Positions 1-6,373 of a DNA stretch of 8,604 nt are shown in pieces. The DNA is taken from assembly GCA_026708165.1 (NCBI GenBank), contig JAPOVO010000470.1, positions 1 to 8,604 on the forward strand. The letters run 5' to 3'. How positions within the stretch are numbered: the first letter of the stretch is position 1; each line of letters begins with the position of its first letter. A program made the position numbers and the translations under genes. Origin of the DNA: Chloroflexota bacterium (GTDB lineage: Bacteria > Chloroflexota > UBA11872 > VXNJ01). The notes below the pieces were generated by a model. That model saw only the letters and a program-made list of their open reading frames with translations, was not told where the DNA came from and made no database searches.

Positions 1-3000
1 CTGCCCGGCGCCCAGGCCCACCCCGGGCCCCAGGGCCGCATTAATGGAATCGAGAACGTCGAGAAGGTCATCGAGATTGATCAGTCTCCCAGAGGTAGAA
101 ATCCAAGATCGAACCCCGCGACCTATTCGGGCGTGTTCGATCACATACGAGACCTCTTCCACAAGCTTCCCGAGGCGCGGGCCAGGGGCTACAGGCCAGG
201 CAGATTCAGCTTCAACGTAAAAGGCGGACGGTGCGAAGCCTGCGAAGGCCGGGGGGCCTTGCTGGTTGAGATGCAGTTCATGGGCGACGTGGAAATCGTC
301 TGCGAAGCCTGCGGCGGCAGCCGGTTCAATCGCCAGACGCTTGGAGTCAGCTACAAGGGCAAGTCCATAGCCGACGTTCTCGCCCTCAGGGTCAGCGACG
401 CTCTGGAGTTCTTCGAGAACATCCCCCGCATCCACCGAATCCTGCAAACCATGGTCGACGTTGGACTTGGATACGTTCCGCTTGGGCAGTCCTCCACCAC
501 CCTCTCCGGAGGAGAGGCGCAGCGTCTCAAGCTCAGCTCGCAGCTCGCGCGCCCGCCGTCGGGCCACACGCTCTACATCCTAGATGAGCCAACGACCGGC
601 CTGCACTTTTACGACGTCAAGCGGCTCGTCGATGTGCTTCAACGTCTGGTCGACGGCGGCAATACGGTCATCGTCGTCGAGCACAATCCCGAAATCATCA
701 AGATCACCGATTGGATAATCGATCTGGGGCCGGAAGGCGGCGACGAAGGCGGCTATCTGGTCGCCGCCGGCACGCCGGAAGACGTGGCCCTCGCGCGAGG
801 CTCCCACACCGGCGAGATGCTCGCCGAGGTATTCGCCGGCAACCCGCTCGGAACGTCCGCCAATGGCGCGGCGGCCCCCGCAGCGGACTCCGAGGAAGGC
901 ATGCTAACGGTCGTCAAGGCGCGCAAGCACAATCTGAACAGCGTCAGCGTCAAGATTCCCAAGGAAAAGCTGACCGTCGTCACCGGAGTTTCCGGCTCTG
1001 GCAAGTCCACCCTCGCGATGGAGACGATCTTCTCCGAGGGCCAGCGGCGGTTCGTTGAGTGTCTCTCCTCATACGCTCGGCAGTTCCTCGGCCGGCTCGA
1101 AGACGCCGAGGTGGAGTCCATTAGCGGCCTCGCGCCCGCCATAGCCATCGGTCAAGAGAACCTCACTCGAACTCCGCGTTCGCTCGTCGCCACCGCCACC
1201 GAGATATACGACTATCTGCGCGTTCTCTATTCGCGGGCGGGCAGGCCCCACTGTCCCAACGGCCACGGTCCGATTGCCGGTATGACCTCCAGGGAGATCA
1301 TCGAGGCCGTGGCGAACCTGGGAGACGGGAACAGGATCAACATCATCACGCCCGCCTCCCATAACCCTGAGGATGTCGAAGACCCTTCGGCATATCTGCG
1401 GTCCCTGCTGAAGGAGGGATTCGTCAGGGTCCGCATCGGCGGCCGCCCCGTCGACCTCTCGGCGGGAGTGCCTTCGGACGGCGGATTCGAGCTCTCTCAG
1501 GTCGAGCTGGTCGTCGACCGGCTCGTTATCAGCGCCGATTCGCTCGACCGGCTGGGTGACTCGGTCGAGCTTGCGCTGGCCAGGGGCGGCGGACGAATGT
1601 TCGCCGAGGTCGTCAACCGCGACGGCTCCGTGCGGCGGCGGGTCGCCTTCAGTTCGAGGCCCGTATGCGCGATTTGCGAATCCGCGCTCGATGGTCCGCT
1701 GACCCCGCGGCATTTCTCATTCAACGCCTACACCGGGGCCTGTCCGGCGTGCGACGGGCTTGGCTCCGCCAGAACGTTCGACCGTGACCTCGTCGTCCCC
1801 GATCCCTCCAAGAGCTACGCCGAGGGCGCCATCGCGTTTCTCGATTCAGACCCCATCAGCTCGTGGTGGGGTCGATGGGTGATTGCCTTGGCGGAGCACT
1901 TTACCTTCGATCCGTACATGCCTTGGAGCACCCTGTCCGAAGAGGTCCAGTCAGCCGTGCTCTACGGGACCGGCGACACGCCGATCAAGCGCGTCTTCCA
2001 GCGTGACAGCGATGACTACGATTCACGCACCGTGCGGATGGAGACATGGGAAGGGTTCATTCCGATCTTCGCGCGCTGGTACGAGCGGACCAGGAACACC
2101 GGCCGGCAGGACTTTTTCGAGAGTTTCATGCGCGAGCAGATCTGCGAGGAGTGCGGCGGCGCGCGCTTGCAGCCGATGGTCCGGTCCGTGCGGTTCGTCG
2201 ACAAGACGGTATCCGAGGTGCTCGACATGAGCATCGCCGAGGCAAAAGAATTCTTCAAAGGCGTCGCCGATGATCCGGAGGGCTTGGGACTGAGCGGGAA
2301 CGAGGCCGAGATCGCCGAGACGCCGCTGATCGAGATCACCAACCGCTTGCAGTTCCTCGACGACGTAGGCGTCGGCTACCTGACCCTTAACCGTCCCACC
2401 GCCTCGCTCTCCGGCGGAGAAGCGCAGCGAATCCGGCTCGCGACCCAGGTGGGTACCCGGCTGGTGGGCGCTCTCTACGTTCTGGACGAGCCTTCCATCG
2501 GCCTTCACCCGCGCGACATCGGACGCCTGCTCTCGTCGCTTAAGCGGCTGCGCGACCTCGGAAATACGGTGATCGTGATCGAGCATGACGAAGAGACCAT
2601 GCGAATGGCCGACCACCTCATCGACCTCGGTCCCGGACCCGGCGAGCGTGGCGGCCACGTCGTCGCCGAAGGGACGCTCGACGACATCCTCGCGTCGCCG
2701 GACTCCATAACCGGTCAGGCGCTCCGCCACGACGTCTTCCTGCACCGCGTCAAGATGATGCCCCGCATGAAGTCCGGCGACCTGGAAGTGATAGGCGCTC
2801 GGGCGAATAATCTCAAGAACATCGACGTTGCATTCCCCGTCGGGTGCTTTACGGCTGTAACCGGAGTATCGGGATCCGGCAAGAGCACTCTGGTCGACAC
2901 CATCGTGCGGCGTGCGCTGCGCAACCGGATTCATGGAGCCAGGGAGTTTCCCGGAGAGCATTCGCGGATCGAAGGCGCCGGCTTCTTTAGCAAGGTTGTG

Positions 3001-3786
3001 GTTGTGGACCAGTCCCCCATCGGCAGGTCCGCGCGGTCTTGCCCCGCCACCTACATAGGCGTATTCGACGAGATTCGCGCCCTGTACGCCAGACTGCCCG
3101 ACGCCAAGGCGCTCGGATTTGGTGTAAGGCGGTTCAGCTTCAACGAGGGGCCGGGGAAATGCCCCGCCTGTCGCGGGGAGGGCTATCAGCGAATCTCGAT
3201 GCAGTTCCTCGCCGACGTTCAGGTTCTATGCGACGCCTGTGGCGGCAAGCGCTACAACGCGCAGACGAGAAGGGTCAAGTTCCGCGGTCTCGACATTTCC
3301 GACGTTTTGGAGCTCTCGGCCGAGCAGGCCCTCGAGCATTTCGACTCCATGCCGCGAATCAGGCGTTATCTGCAAGTCCTGTGCGGAGTCGGGCTTGGCT
3401 ACATTCGCCTGGGTCAGGCCGCAACCGGACTGTCCGGAGGCGAAGCCCAGCGCATCAAGCTGGCCGCCGAGCTTAGCCGTTCCGCGACGGGAGACACCCT
3501 TTACCTGCTCGATGAGCCTACCGTCGGCCTCCACGCCGCCGACGTGAAGGTCCTCGTCGACGTACTCGATAAGCTGGTCGAGGAAGGCAACACGGTCGTG
3601 GTCGTCGAACACGATCTCGGAGTAATCGCTCAGGCCGACCATGTAATCGATCTGGGGCCGGAAGGCGGCGACGCGGGCGGATACGTCGTCGCCTCAGGCA
3701 CCCCCAAGGAGCTATCGAAAAACAACGAGTCCTACACCGGCCTGCACCTGCGGCGTCTCATCGACCGCATAAACGCCGCAGCCTAG
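1..3786 (+). CDS. uvrA: Tandem-fused UvrA (excinuclease ABC subunit A), 5' end outside window
   Basis: UvrA is the DNA-damage sensor of nucleotide excision repair: a dimeric ABC ATPase that scans DNA with UvrB and loads it at lesions. The frame is already open at base 1 (no start in view) and stops with TAG at 3784-3786. The first copy enters in its second ATPase half: DQSP..NPATYSGVF, a zinc module with Cys codons at 232, 241, 301 and 310, signature LSGGEAQ at 502-522, Walker B Asp-Glu at 583-588, and His at 682. An Ala-rich linker (about 835-900) leads to a complete second copy. Numbered from Met at 901 this has 961 residues (E. coli UvrA 940): Walker A 29-37, zinc Cys 256/259/281/284, LSGGEAQ 503-509, Walker B D529-E530, H562; second half with Walker A from 655, zinc Cys 754/757/777/780, LSGGEAQ 844-850, D871-E872, H904. 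No stop or frameshift separates the copies. Doubled UvrAs are known, for example in Chlamydiae. The first copy's C-half is the closer to canonical UvrA. Confidence 0.96.
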   Translation: MPGAQAHPGPQGRINGIENVEKVIEIDQSPRGRNPRSNPATYSGVFDHIRDLFHKLPEARARGYRPGRFSFNVKGGRCEACEGRGALLVEMQFMGDVEIVCEACGGSRFNRQTLGVSYKGKSIADVLALRVSDALEFFENIPRIHRILQTMVDVGLGYVPLGQSSTTLSGGEAQRLKLSSQLARPPSGHTLYILDEPTTGLHFYDVKRLVDVLQRLVDGGNTVIVVEHNPEIIKITDWIIDLGPEGGDEGGYLVAAGTPEDVALARGSHTGEMLAEVFAGNPLGTSANGAAAPAADSEEGMLTVVKARKHNLNSVSVKIPKEKLTVVTGVSGSGKSTLAMETIFSEGQRRFVECLSSYARQFLGRLEDAEVESISGLAPAIAIGQENLTRTPRSLVATATEIYDYLRVLYSRAGRPHCPNGHGPIAGMTSREIIEAVANLGDGNRINIITPASHNPEDVEDPSAYLRSLLKEGFVRVRIGGRPVDLSAGVPSDGGFELSQVELVVDRLVISADSLDRLGDSVELALARGGGRMFAEVVNRDGSVRRRVAFSSRPVCAICESALDGPLTPRHFSFNAYTGACPACDGLGSARTFDRDLVVPDPSKSYAEGAIAFLDSDPISSWWGRWVIALAEHFTFDPYMPWSTLSEEVQSAVLYGTGDTPIKRVFQRDSDDYDSRTVRMETWEGFIPIFARWYERTRNTGRQDFFESFMREQICEECGGARLQPMVRSVRFVDKTVSEVLDMSIAEAKEFFKGVADDPEGLGLSGNEAEIAETPLIEITNRLQFLDDVGVGYLTLNRPTASLSGGEAQRIRLATQVGTRLVGALYVLDEPSIGLHPRDIGRLLSSLKRLRDLGNTVIVIEHDEETMRMADHLIDLGPGPGERGGHVVAEGTLDDILASPDSITGQALRHDVFLHRVKMMPRMKSGDLEVIGARANNLKNIDVAFPVGCFTAVTGVSGSGKSTLVDTIVRRALRNRIHGAREFPGEHSRIEGAGFFSKVVVVDQSPIGRSARSCPATYIGVFDEIRALYARLPDAKALGFGVRRFSFNEGPGKCPACRGEGYQRISMQFLADVQVLCDACGGKRYNAQTRRVKFRGLDISDVLELSAEQALEHFDSMPRIRRYLQVLCGVGLGYIRLGQAATGLSGGEAQRIKLAAELSRSATGDTLYLLDEPTVGLHAADVKVLVDVLDKLVEEGNTVVVVEHDLGVIAQADHVIDLGPEGGDAGGYVVASGTPKELSKNNESYTGLHLRRLIDRINAAA
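901..3783 (+). other. Second, complete UvrA unit within the fusion
   Basis: This is the sub-region of the fused gene that would by itself be a full UvrA of 961 residues. It begins at an in-frame ATG directly after the Ala-rich linker. GAGG at 892-895 lies 5 nt before this ATG, so internal translation initiation is conceivable but unproven. All ATPase motifs and all eight zinc-binding cysteines are intact, so it is not a decayed duplicate. Its last ATPase half departs from usual UvrA wording: TVGLHAADV instead of TTGLHFADI, EHD instead of EHN after Walker B, and QSPIGRSARSCPATY instead of QSPIGRTPRSNPATY. This suggests specialisation relative to the first copy. Confidence 0.85.
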
Positions 3787-3901
3787 CTCCACGCCATCGC
3801 CCCTAGGGTACGATTGACCCGCGAACCAACCGAGCGCACCCGCGCGTTCTCGTTCCACGGATTTTGAACACAATCGGATTCAGCGAGCGTAATACCTGAA
3901 G
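3787..3901 (+). promoter_or_regulatory. uvrA-tpiA spacer, possible leaderless promoter of tpiA
   Basis: The 115-bp gap between two co-directional genes contains no convincing terminator hairpin with a T-run. The palindrome CCCTAGGG (3801-3808) is too short to count. TTGAAC at 3864-3869 and TAATAC at 3890-3895 resemble -35 and -10 boxes but are 20 bp apart, which is wide. TAATAC ends only 6 nt before the tpiA ATG, and no purine-rich Shine-Dalgarno is present. If TAATAC is the -10 box, the transcript would be leaderless. Read-through from uvrA is the alternative. Confidence 0.25.
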
Positions 3902-4672
3902 ATGCGGACCCCACTCGTAGCCGGCAACTGGAAGATGAACACCACCATCTCAGGCGCCGTCGCGCTCGCCGGTGAAGTCGCCGCTGGCGTCGAGCACATG
4001 GCGGCCGTGGACGTAGCCGTCTACCCTCCGTTCGTCGCCTTGCAGTCCGTGGCGCGCGCGCTGCACGGGACTCGGACGTCCGTCGGCGCTCAGAACATGC
4101 ACTTCGAGGAGTCCGGTGCTTTCACCGGCGAGGTATCCCCGAACATGCTCGACGGAGTCGTTGCTTCCGTAATCCTCGGTCACTCCGAGCGGCGGCATAT
4201 CTTCGGCGAGCCCGACGAGCTGGTGGCCCGCAAAGTGAGGTCCGCGTTCGACCACGGGCTCACCCCTGTGTTTTGCGTCGGCGAGCAGCTTGCGGAACGC
4301 GAGTCGGGCCGCACCGAGGAAGTGGTGGGCAGGCAGGTCGGATTCGTCGTTGACCAGATCAGCCCCGCCGAGGCCGCCCGCATGATCATCGCCTACGAGC
4401 CGGTGTGGGCTATCGGCACCGGCGTCAACGCCACGCCCGACCAGGCCGAGGACGCCTGCGCATTCATCCGCGATCTGATCGACGGCTCGTTCGGCCAAGA
4501 GGCCGCCGGGCGCGCGCGAGTCCTCTACGGCGGCAGCGTCAACACCGGAAACTGGGACGACATTACCCGACGGGAAAACGTCGATGGCGCGCTCGTCGGC
4601 GGCGCGAGCCTCGATGCCCCCGACTTTGTGCGTTTGGTCGAAATAACCCGCGACGCGCTCCCCGCCGACTGA
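3902..4672 (+). CDS. tpiA: Triosephosphate isomerase
   Basis: This cytosolic enzyme interconverts dihydroxyacetone phosphate and glyceraldehyde 3-phosphate in glycolysis and gluconeogenesis, normally as a dimer of TIM barrels. The 256-residue protein has the usual family length and every hallmark: N-terminal AGNWKMN with substrate-binding N9 and catalytic K11, GHSERR with the electrophile H94, AYEPVWAIGTG with the general base E166 followed by the mobile loop 6, and the phosphate-binding YGGSVN (209-214) and LVGGASL (231-237). The ATG at 3902 is chosen because it places MRTPLVAGNWKMN exactly at the family's N-terminus. No ribosome-binding site precedes it. It follows uvrA by 115 bp in the same direction. 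The pairing looks like chance housekeeping neighbours rather than a functional module. No truncation or unusual residue is seen. Confidence 0.98.
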   Translation: MRTPLVAGNWKMNTTISGAVALAGEVAAGVEHMAAVDVAVYPPFVALQSVARALHGTRTSVGAQNMHFEESGAFTGEVSPNMLDGVVASVILGHSERRHIFGEPDELVARKVRSAFDHGLTPVFCVGEQLAERESGRTEEVVGRQVGFVVDQISPAEAARMIIAYEPVWAIGTGVNATPDQAEDACAFIRDLIDGSFGQEAAGRARVLYGGSVNTGNWDDITRRENVDGALVGGASLDAPDFVRLVEITRDALPAD

Positions 4673-4763
4673 CCCGCCCAGCACCCCCCGGCGCGACTGG
4701 AGCCGTTGGCTAAACCGTCACTCCCGACCACATCCCCCAGGCCAACACCCGCCACGAACCGTC

Positions 4764-4807
4764 ATTCCGGCGAAGCATGTCCCCGCGAAAGCGGGGAGCG
4801 GGAATCC
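4764..4807. repeat. TCATTCC-type hairpin repeat, composite copy
   Basis: The outer arms ATTCC (4764-4768) and GGAAT (4801-4805) enclose a strong inner hairpin, CCCCGC-GAAA-GCGGGG (4781-4796), closed by a GNRA tetraloop. The unit resembles the widespread intergenic element with consensus TCATTCC(C)GCGAAAGCGG(G)GGAATCC, here with about 12 extra bases (gg cgaagcatgt) before the inner stem, as if two units had merged. Confidence 0.65.
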
Positions 4808-4823
4808 ATATCATCATCCCGAC

Positions 4824-4853
4824 TCCGTAGGGGCGGTTCGCGAACCGCCCTCC
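4824..4853. repeat. 30-bp palindromic repeat, copy 1
   Basis: The core is a perfect 20-bp palindrome at 4831-4850 (GGGCGGTTCG followed by its reverse complement), preceded by tccgtag and followed by tcc. The entire 30 bp recur exactly at 5212-5241 in the same orientation. As RNA it would fold into a tight GC-rich hairpin. It has no T-run, so a rho-independent terminator role is not supported. Confidence 0.75.
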
Positions 4854-4915
4854 CTCAGCCAGCCGCCCCGAACCTGTCAATACGACCGCCCCAACCGTCA
4901 CTCCCGCCCTTTACT

Positions 4916-4943
4916 CGTCATTCCCGCGAAAGCGGGAATCCAT
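4916..4943. repeat. TCATTCC-type hairpin repeat, canonical copy
   Basis: This is the clearest copy of the family. A 7-bp stem TTCCCGC (4921-4927) / GCGGGAA (4932-4938) is closed by a GAAA tetraloop and flanked by cgtca on the left and tccat on the right. Spurious translations of this repeat (RHSRESGNP) are a known annotation artefact. Confidence 0.75.
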
Positions 4944-4959
4944 CCCTCTATCGTCTAGG

Positions 4960-4990
4960 TCTAACGGTCATTCCGAGCGAAGCCGAGGAA
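4960..4990. repeat. TTCCGAGCGAAGCCGAGGAA hairpin unit
   Basis: The arms TTCC (4971-4974) and GGAA (4987-4990) bracket an imperfect stem (gag / cgaagccgag). This is a relative of the neighbouring TCATTCC elements, with a different inner sequence. It sits inside a duplicated segment whose other copy (5166-5200) lacks bases equivalent to 4960-4987, so the unit appears to have been gained or lost cleanly. Confidence 0.6.
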
Positions 4991-5013
4991 TCTCCACCCC
5001 GCCATCCAACCCG
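4987..5013. repeat. 27-bp direct repeat, copy 1
   Basis: The segment beginning ggaatctcc and ending atccaacccg recurs at 5174-5200 with a single A-to-G difference. Together with tcgtctagg further upstream (4951-4959 and 5166-5174) this defines a longer duplication that the 4960-4987 hairpin unit interrupts in this copy. Confidence 0.65.
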
Positions 5014-5061
5014 TATGCCGTACACCCTAAGCCTGTGACGAAGAGAAATCAGCCATTCTGT

Positions 5062-5118
5062 CCCCTCTCCCTTGATGGGAGAGGGTTAGAGCCTGCCCCG
5101 TACCCCGATACGGGGGTG
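5062..5118. repeat. CCCTCTCCC-type double-hairpin repeat
   Basis: Two adjacent hairpins are present. The first is CCCTCTCCC (5063-5071) / GGGAGAGGG (5077-5085) with loop ttgat. The second is CCCCGTA (5096-5102) / TACGGGG (5109-5115). They are joined by ttagagcctg and followed by gtgagg. The first hairpin and the ttag..gtgagg context match a repeat type scattered in intergenic DNA of many GC-rich bacteria. The second hairpin looks like an insertion within it. Confidence 0.6.
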
Positions 5119-5165
5119 AGGATGTCTCCATCGCTGATACTCCGCCTTCGGATTATCCAAAGGCC

Positions 5166-5200
5166 TCGTCTAGGGAATCTCCGCCCCGCCATCCAACCCG
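5166..5200. repeat. Direct repeat, copy 2 (uninterrupted form)
   Basis: tcgtctagg runs directly into gaatctcc and then ccccgccatccaacccg. This is the same segment as 4951-5013 minus the 28-bp hairpin unit, with one substitution. It is the apparent empty version of the site. Confidence 0.6.
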
Positions 5201-5211
5201 ATCCACTCCCA

Positions 5212-5241
5212 TCCGTAGGGGCGGTTCGCGAACCGCCCTCC
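5212..5241. repeat. 30-bp palindromic repeat, copy 2
   Basis: This is an exact copy of 4824-4853, with the perfect 20-bp palindrome at 5219-5238. Full identity over 30 bp, about 390 bp apart in otherwise non-conserved DNA, indicates a recently dispersed or homogenised element. Confidence 0.75.
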
Positions 5242-5357
5242 TTCCCCCAGCCGTGCCCGGCCAACCACTCAGAACCTCCAACCTCATCCCACGCACAACA
5301 ATCGAGACGCAATCGGAGCTCACCTACACCCCGTTTACCCCATCGTCAAATACTCTG

Positions 5358-5387
5358 TTTTCAAAGTTCACAGGGTAATTTTCAAAG
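5358..5387. repeat. Short direct repeat ttttcaaag x2
   Basis: ttttcaaag occurs at 5358-5366 and 5379-5387, exactly 21 bp apart start to start (two helical turns), in a locally AT-richer patch 80-100 bp beyond the stop of the minus-strand membrane-protein gene. No gene begins close by. It could be a binding site or chance; nothing else supports a role. Confidence 0.25.
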
Positions 5388-5464
5388 ACTCTTATGAAAG
5401 TCACTCTTCCGCCGCCCGCCCCAATGCCGCGAATCAGGCACATCTGCCCCGAGCCCTTCTCCCT

Positions 5465-6199
5465 CTAGCTTCGCCCCGTCGCGATGCTCGATCCCCAGAA
5501 AAACGCCAGCGTCGCCACCGCCGACAGGTAAGCCACCGACCACGTAACAGGCCAGCCGCTCCCCTGCAGCACCGCCTCGTAGGACACCGCCGCCTGCAGC
5601 AGCGTCGCAATCACGAAATACCTTATGAACCGGCCGTCGATCCACGCCCGCGCCAGAATCATTCCCGCCCCGATATGCGCCCCCACCACAAACAGCTCCC
5701 GCACCAGCGGCAGCGCCAGCCGGGTCGAGAGGCCCCCATCCAGGGCGGGCGTCAGGAGACCCGCCGACTCGAATAGCGCGTAGCCCAGCGCCGTCAAAAT
5801 GCCCACCGTCACCGTCGCCGCTTTGTCCCGCCGCGATCCCGACGCCGCGATGATCAGCAGGATTCCGAACAGAAGCACCGCTGCCTGAGCGGCTTCGCCC
5901 ACCACCGCCGAGTAAGCGCCGGTCAGCAGCGAGTTTCCGTCGAACGGCTCCTCTCCGGCGATTTGCGTCAGCAGGTCTTGGGACGCGCTGTGCAGCTCCG
6001 GTTGAACCCAGGTCTCCACCACCGGCGACAGCGCCGCTCCGGCAATCAGCGCGATCGCCGCCCACGGCAAATACAGCTTTAGCGGGGGACCAAGCCTCGT
6101 CCAAAACAGGCCGAAAACCACGCCAAACCCCACCGCCCCCCAGTGCGGAAGCTCGACCAGCGCCTCCAGCTCGTCCCATCGGGCGAGGATCCAGTCCAT
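5465..6199 (-). CDS. Polytopic membrane protein, possible glutamic-type intramembrane protease relative
   Basis: The protein has 244 residues and about seven hydrophobic helices: near 21-34, 43-62, 97-119, 128-149, 163-184, 191-210 and 218-239. A polar loop (63-95) is probably extracytoplasmic. There is no cleavable signal peptide. I do not recognise the family outright. Conserved-looking polar residues sit inside helices: E102 (VVGEAAQ), E144 (ALFESAG) and R167-E168..H175 (RELFVVGAHIGAG). This Glu/Glu/His order across successive helices recalls YhfC/PrsW-type intramembrane proteases, and the length suits YhfC, but the first motif lacks their usual paired EE, so this is only a suggestion. The start (CAT at 6197-6199 on the plus strand) precedes an amphipathic MDWILARWDELEALVEL segment. 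No good Shine-Dalgarno is visible. It converges on tpiA across the repeat field and diverges from the tRNA. An overlapping longer Gly-rich frame (5382-6179) was judged a shadow. Confidence 0.75.
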   Translation of the reverse strand: MDWILARWDELEALVELPHWGAVGFGVVFGLFWTRLGPPLKLYLPWAAIALIAGAALSPVVETWVQPELHSASQDLLTQIAGEEPFDGNSLLTGAYSAVVGEAAQAAVLLFGILLIIAASGSRRDKAATVTVGILTALGYALFESAGLLTPALDGGLSTRLALPLVRELFVVGAHIGAGMILARAWIDGRFIRYFVIATLLQAAVSYEAVLQGSGWPVTWSVAYLSAVATLAFFWGSSIATGRS

Positions 6200-6328
6200 G
6201 GCACGTCGCGATCTCGGAAAACGGTTACCAAAGCCGCGGATCGCGCTCCGAGAACCGTAATTTCAGCCTCTACGGTCGGTCCCGCCAGTCTCGCGAGAAA
6301 CGGCTAATTCCGACGCCCATCATATCGG

Positions 6329-6358
6329 TTGACGCTCTTCGCAAAGCGTCGATAGCAT
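6329..6358 (+). promoter_or_regulatory. Candidate promoter for tRNA-Tyr
   Basis: TTGACG (6329-6334; 5 of 6 bases of the -35 consensus) is separated by 18 bp from TAGCAT (6353-6358; 4 of 6 of the -10 consensus), about 95 bp before the tRNA. The spacer contains an inverted repeat GACGCT (6331-6336) / AGCGTC (6345-6350). The call rests only on consensus similarity and position. Confidence 0.3.
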
Positions 6359-6373
6359 TGAAGTCGAATCCGT

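Larger units (their letters stand above)
4673..5464. repeat. Gene-free intergenic repeat field
   Basis: About 790 bp between tpiA and the convergent membrane-protein gene hold no credible coding sequence. The stretch is a mosaic of short hairpin repeats, listed separately. It also has two copies of the arm aaccgtcactcccg (4713-4726 and 4893-4906) that look like decayed left halves of the TCATTCC-type element. The last part, 5242-5464, is plainer and shows only a small direct repeat. The field looks like a landing zone for miniature non-coding repeats downstream of two convergent genes. Confidence 0.8.

Noticed and set aside
1069..1713. Long minus-strand and alternative-frame openings inside uvrA and tpiA
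   Set aside because: High G+C removes stops from the other frames. The + frame of uvrA and tpiA carries all family motifs, and none of the others does.
4706..5038. Plus-strand 110-residue frame with RHSRESGNP
   Set aside because: It is made of translated TCATTCC-type and palindromic repeats with no domain content, a recurrent artefact of such repeats.
4764..5241. CRISPR-like array
   Set aside because: The repeats are of different families, unevenly spaced and internally palindromic, without uniform spacers or cas genes.
5035..5397. Plus-strand 120-residue frame with PLSLDGRG
   Set aside because: It is translated from the CCCTCTCCC hairpin repeat and the second palindrome copy. It is Pro/Ser-rich with no ribosome-binding site or recognisable domain.
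5383..5400. GACT..AGTC hairpin as a terminator between the convergent genes
   Set aside because: The stem is only 4 bp with an 8-nt loop and no clear T-run in either direction.
5382..6179. Minus-strand 265-residue Gly/Ala-rich frame
   Set aside because: It overlaps the membrane-protein gene almost completely in another frame and has low-complexity Gly-Gly-Ala composition typical of a shadow in GC-rich DNA. The 5465-6199 frame has proper hydrophobic helices and loops.
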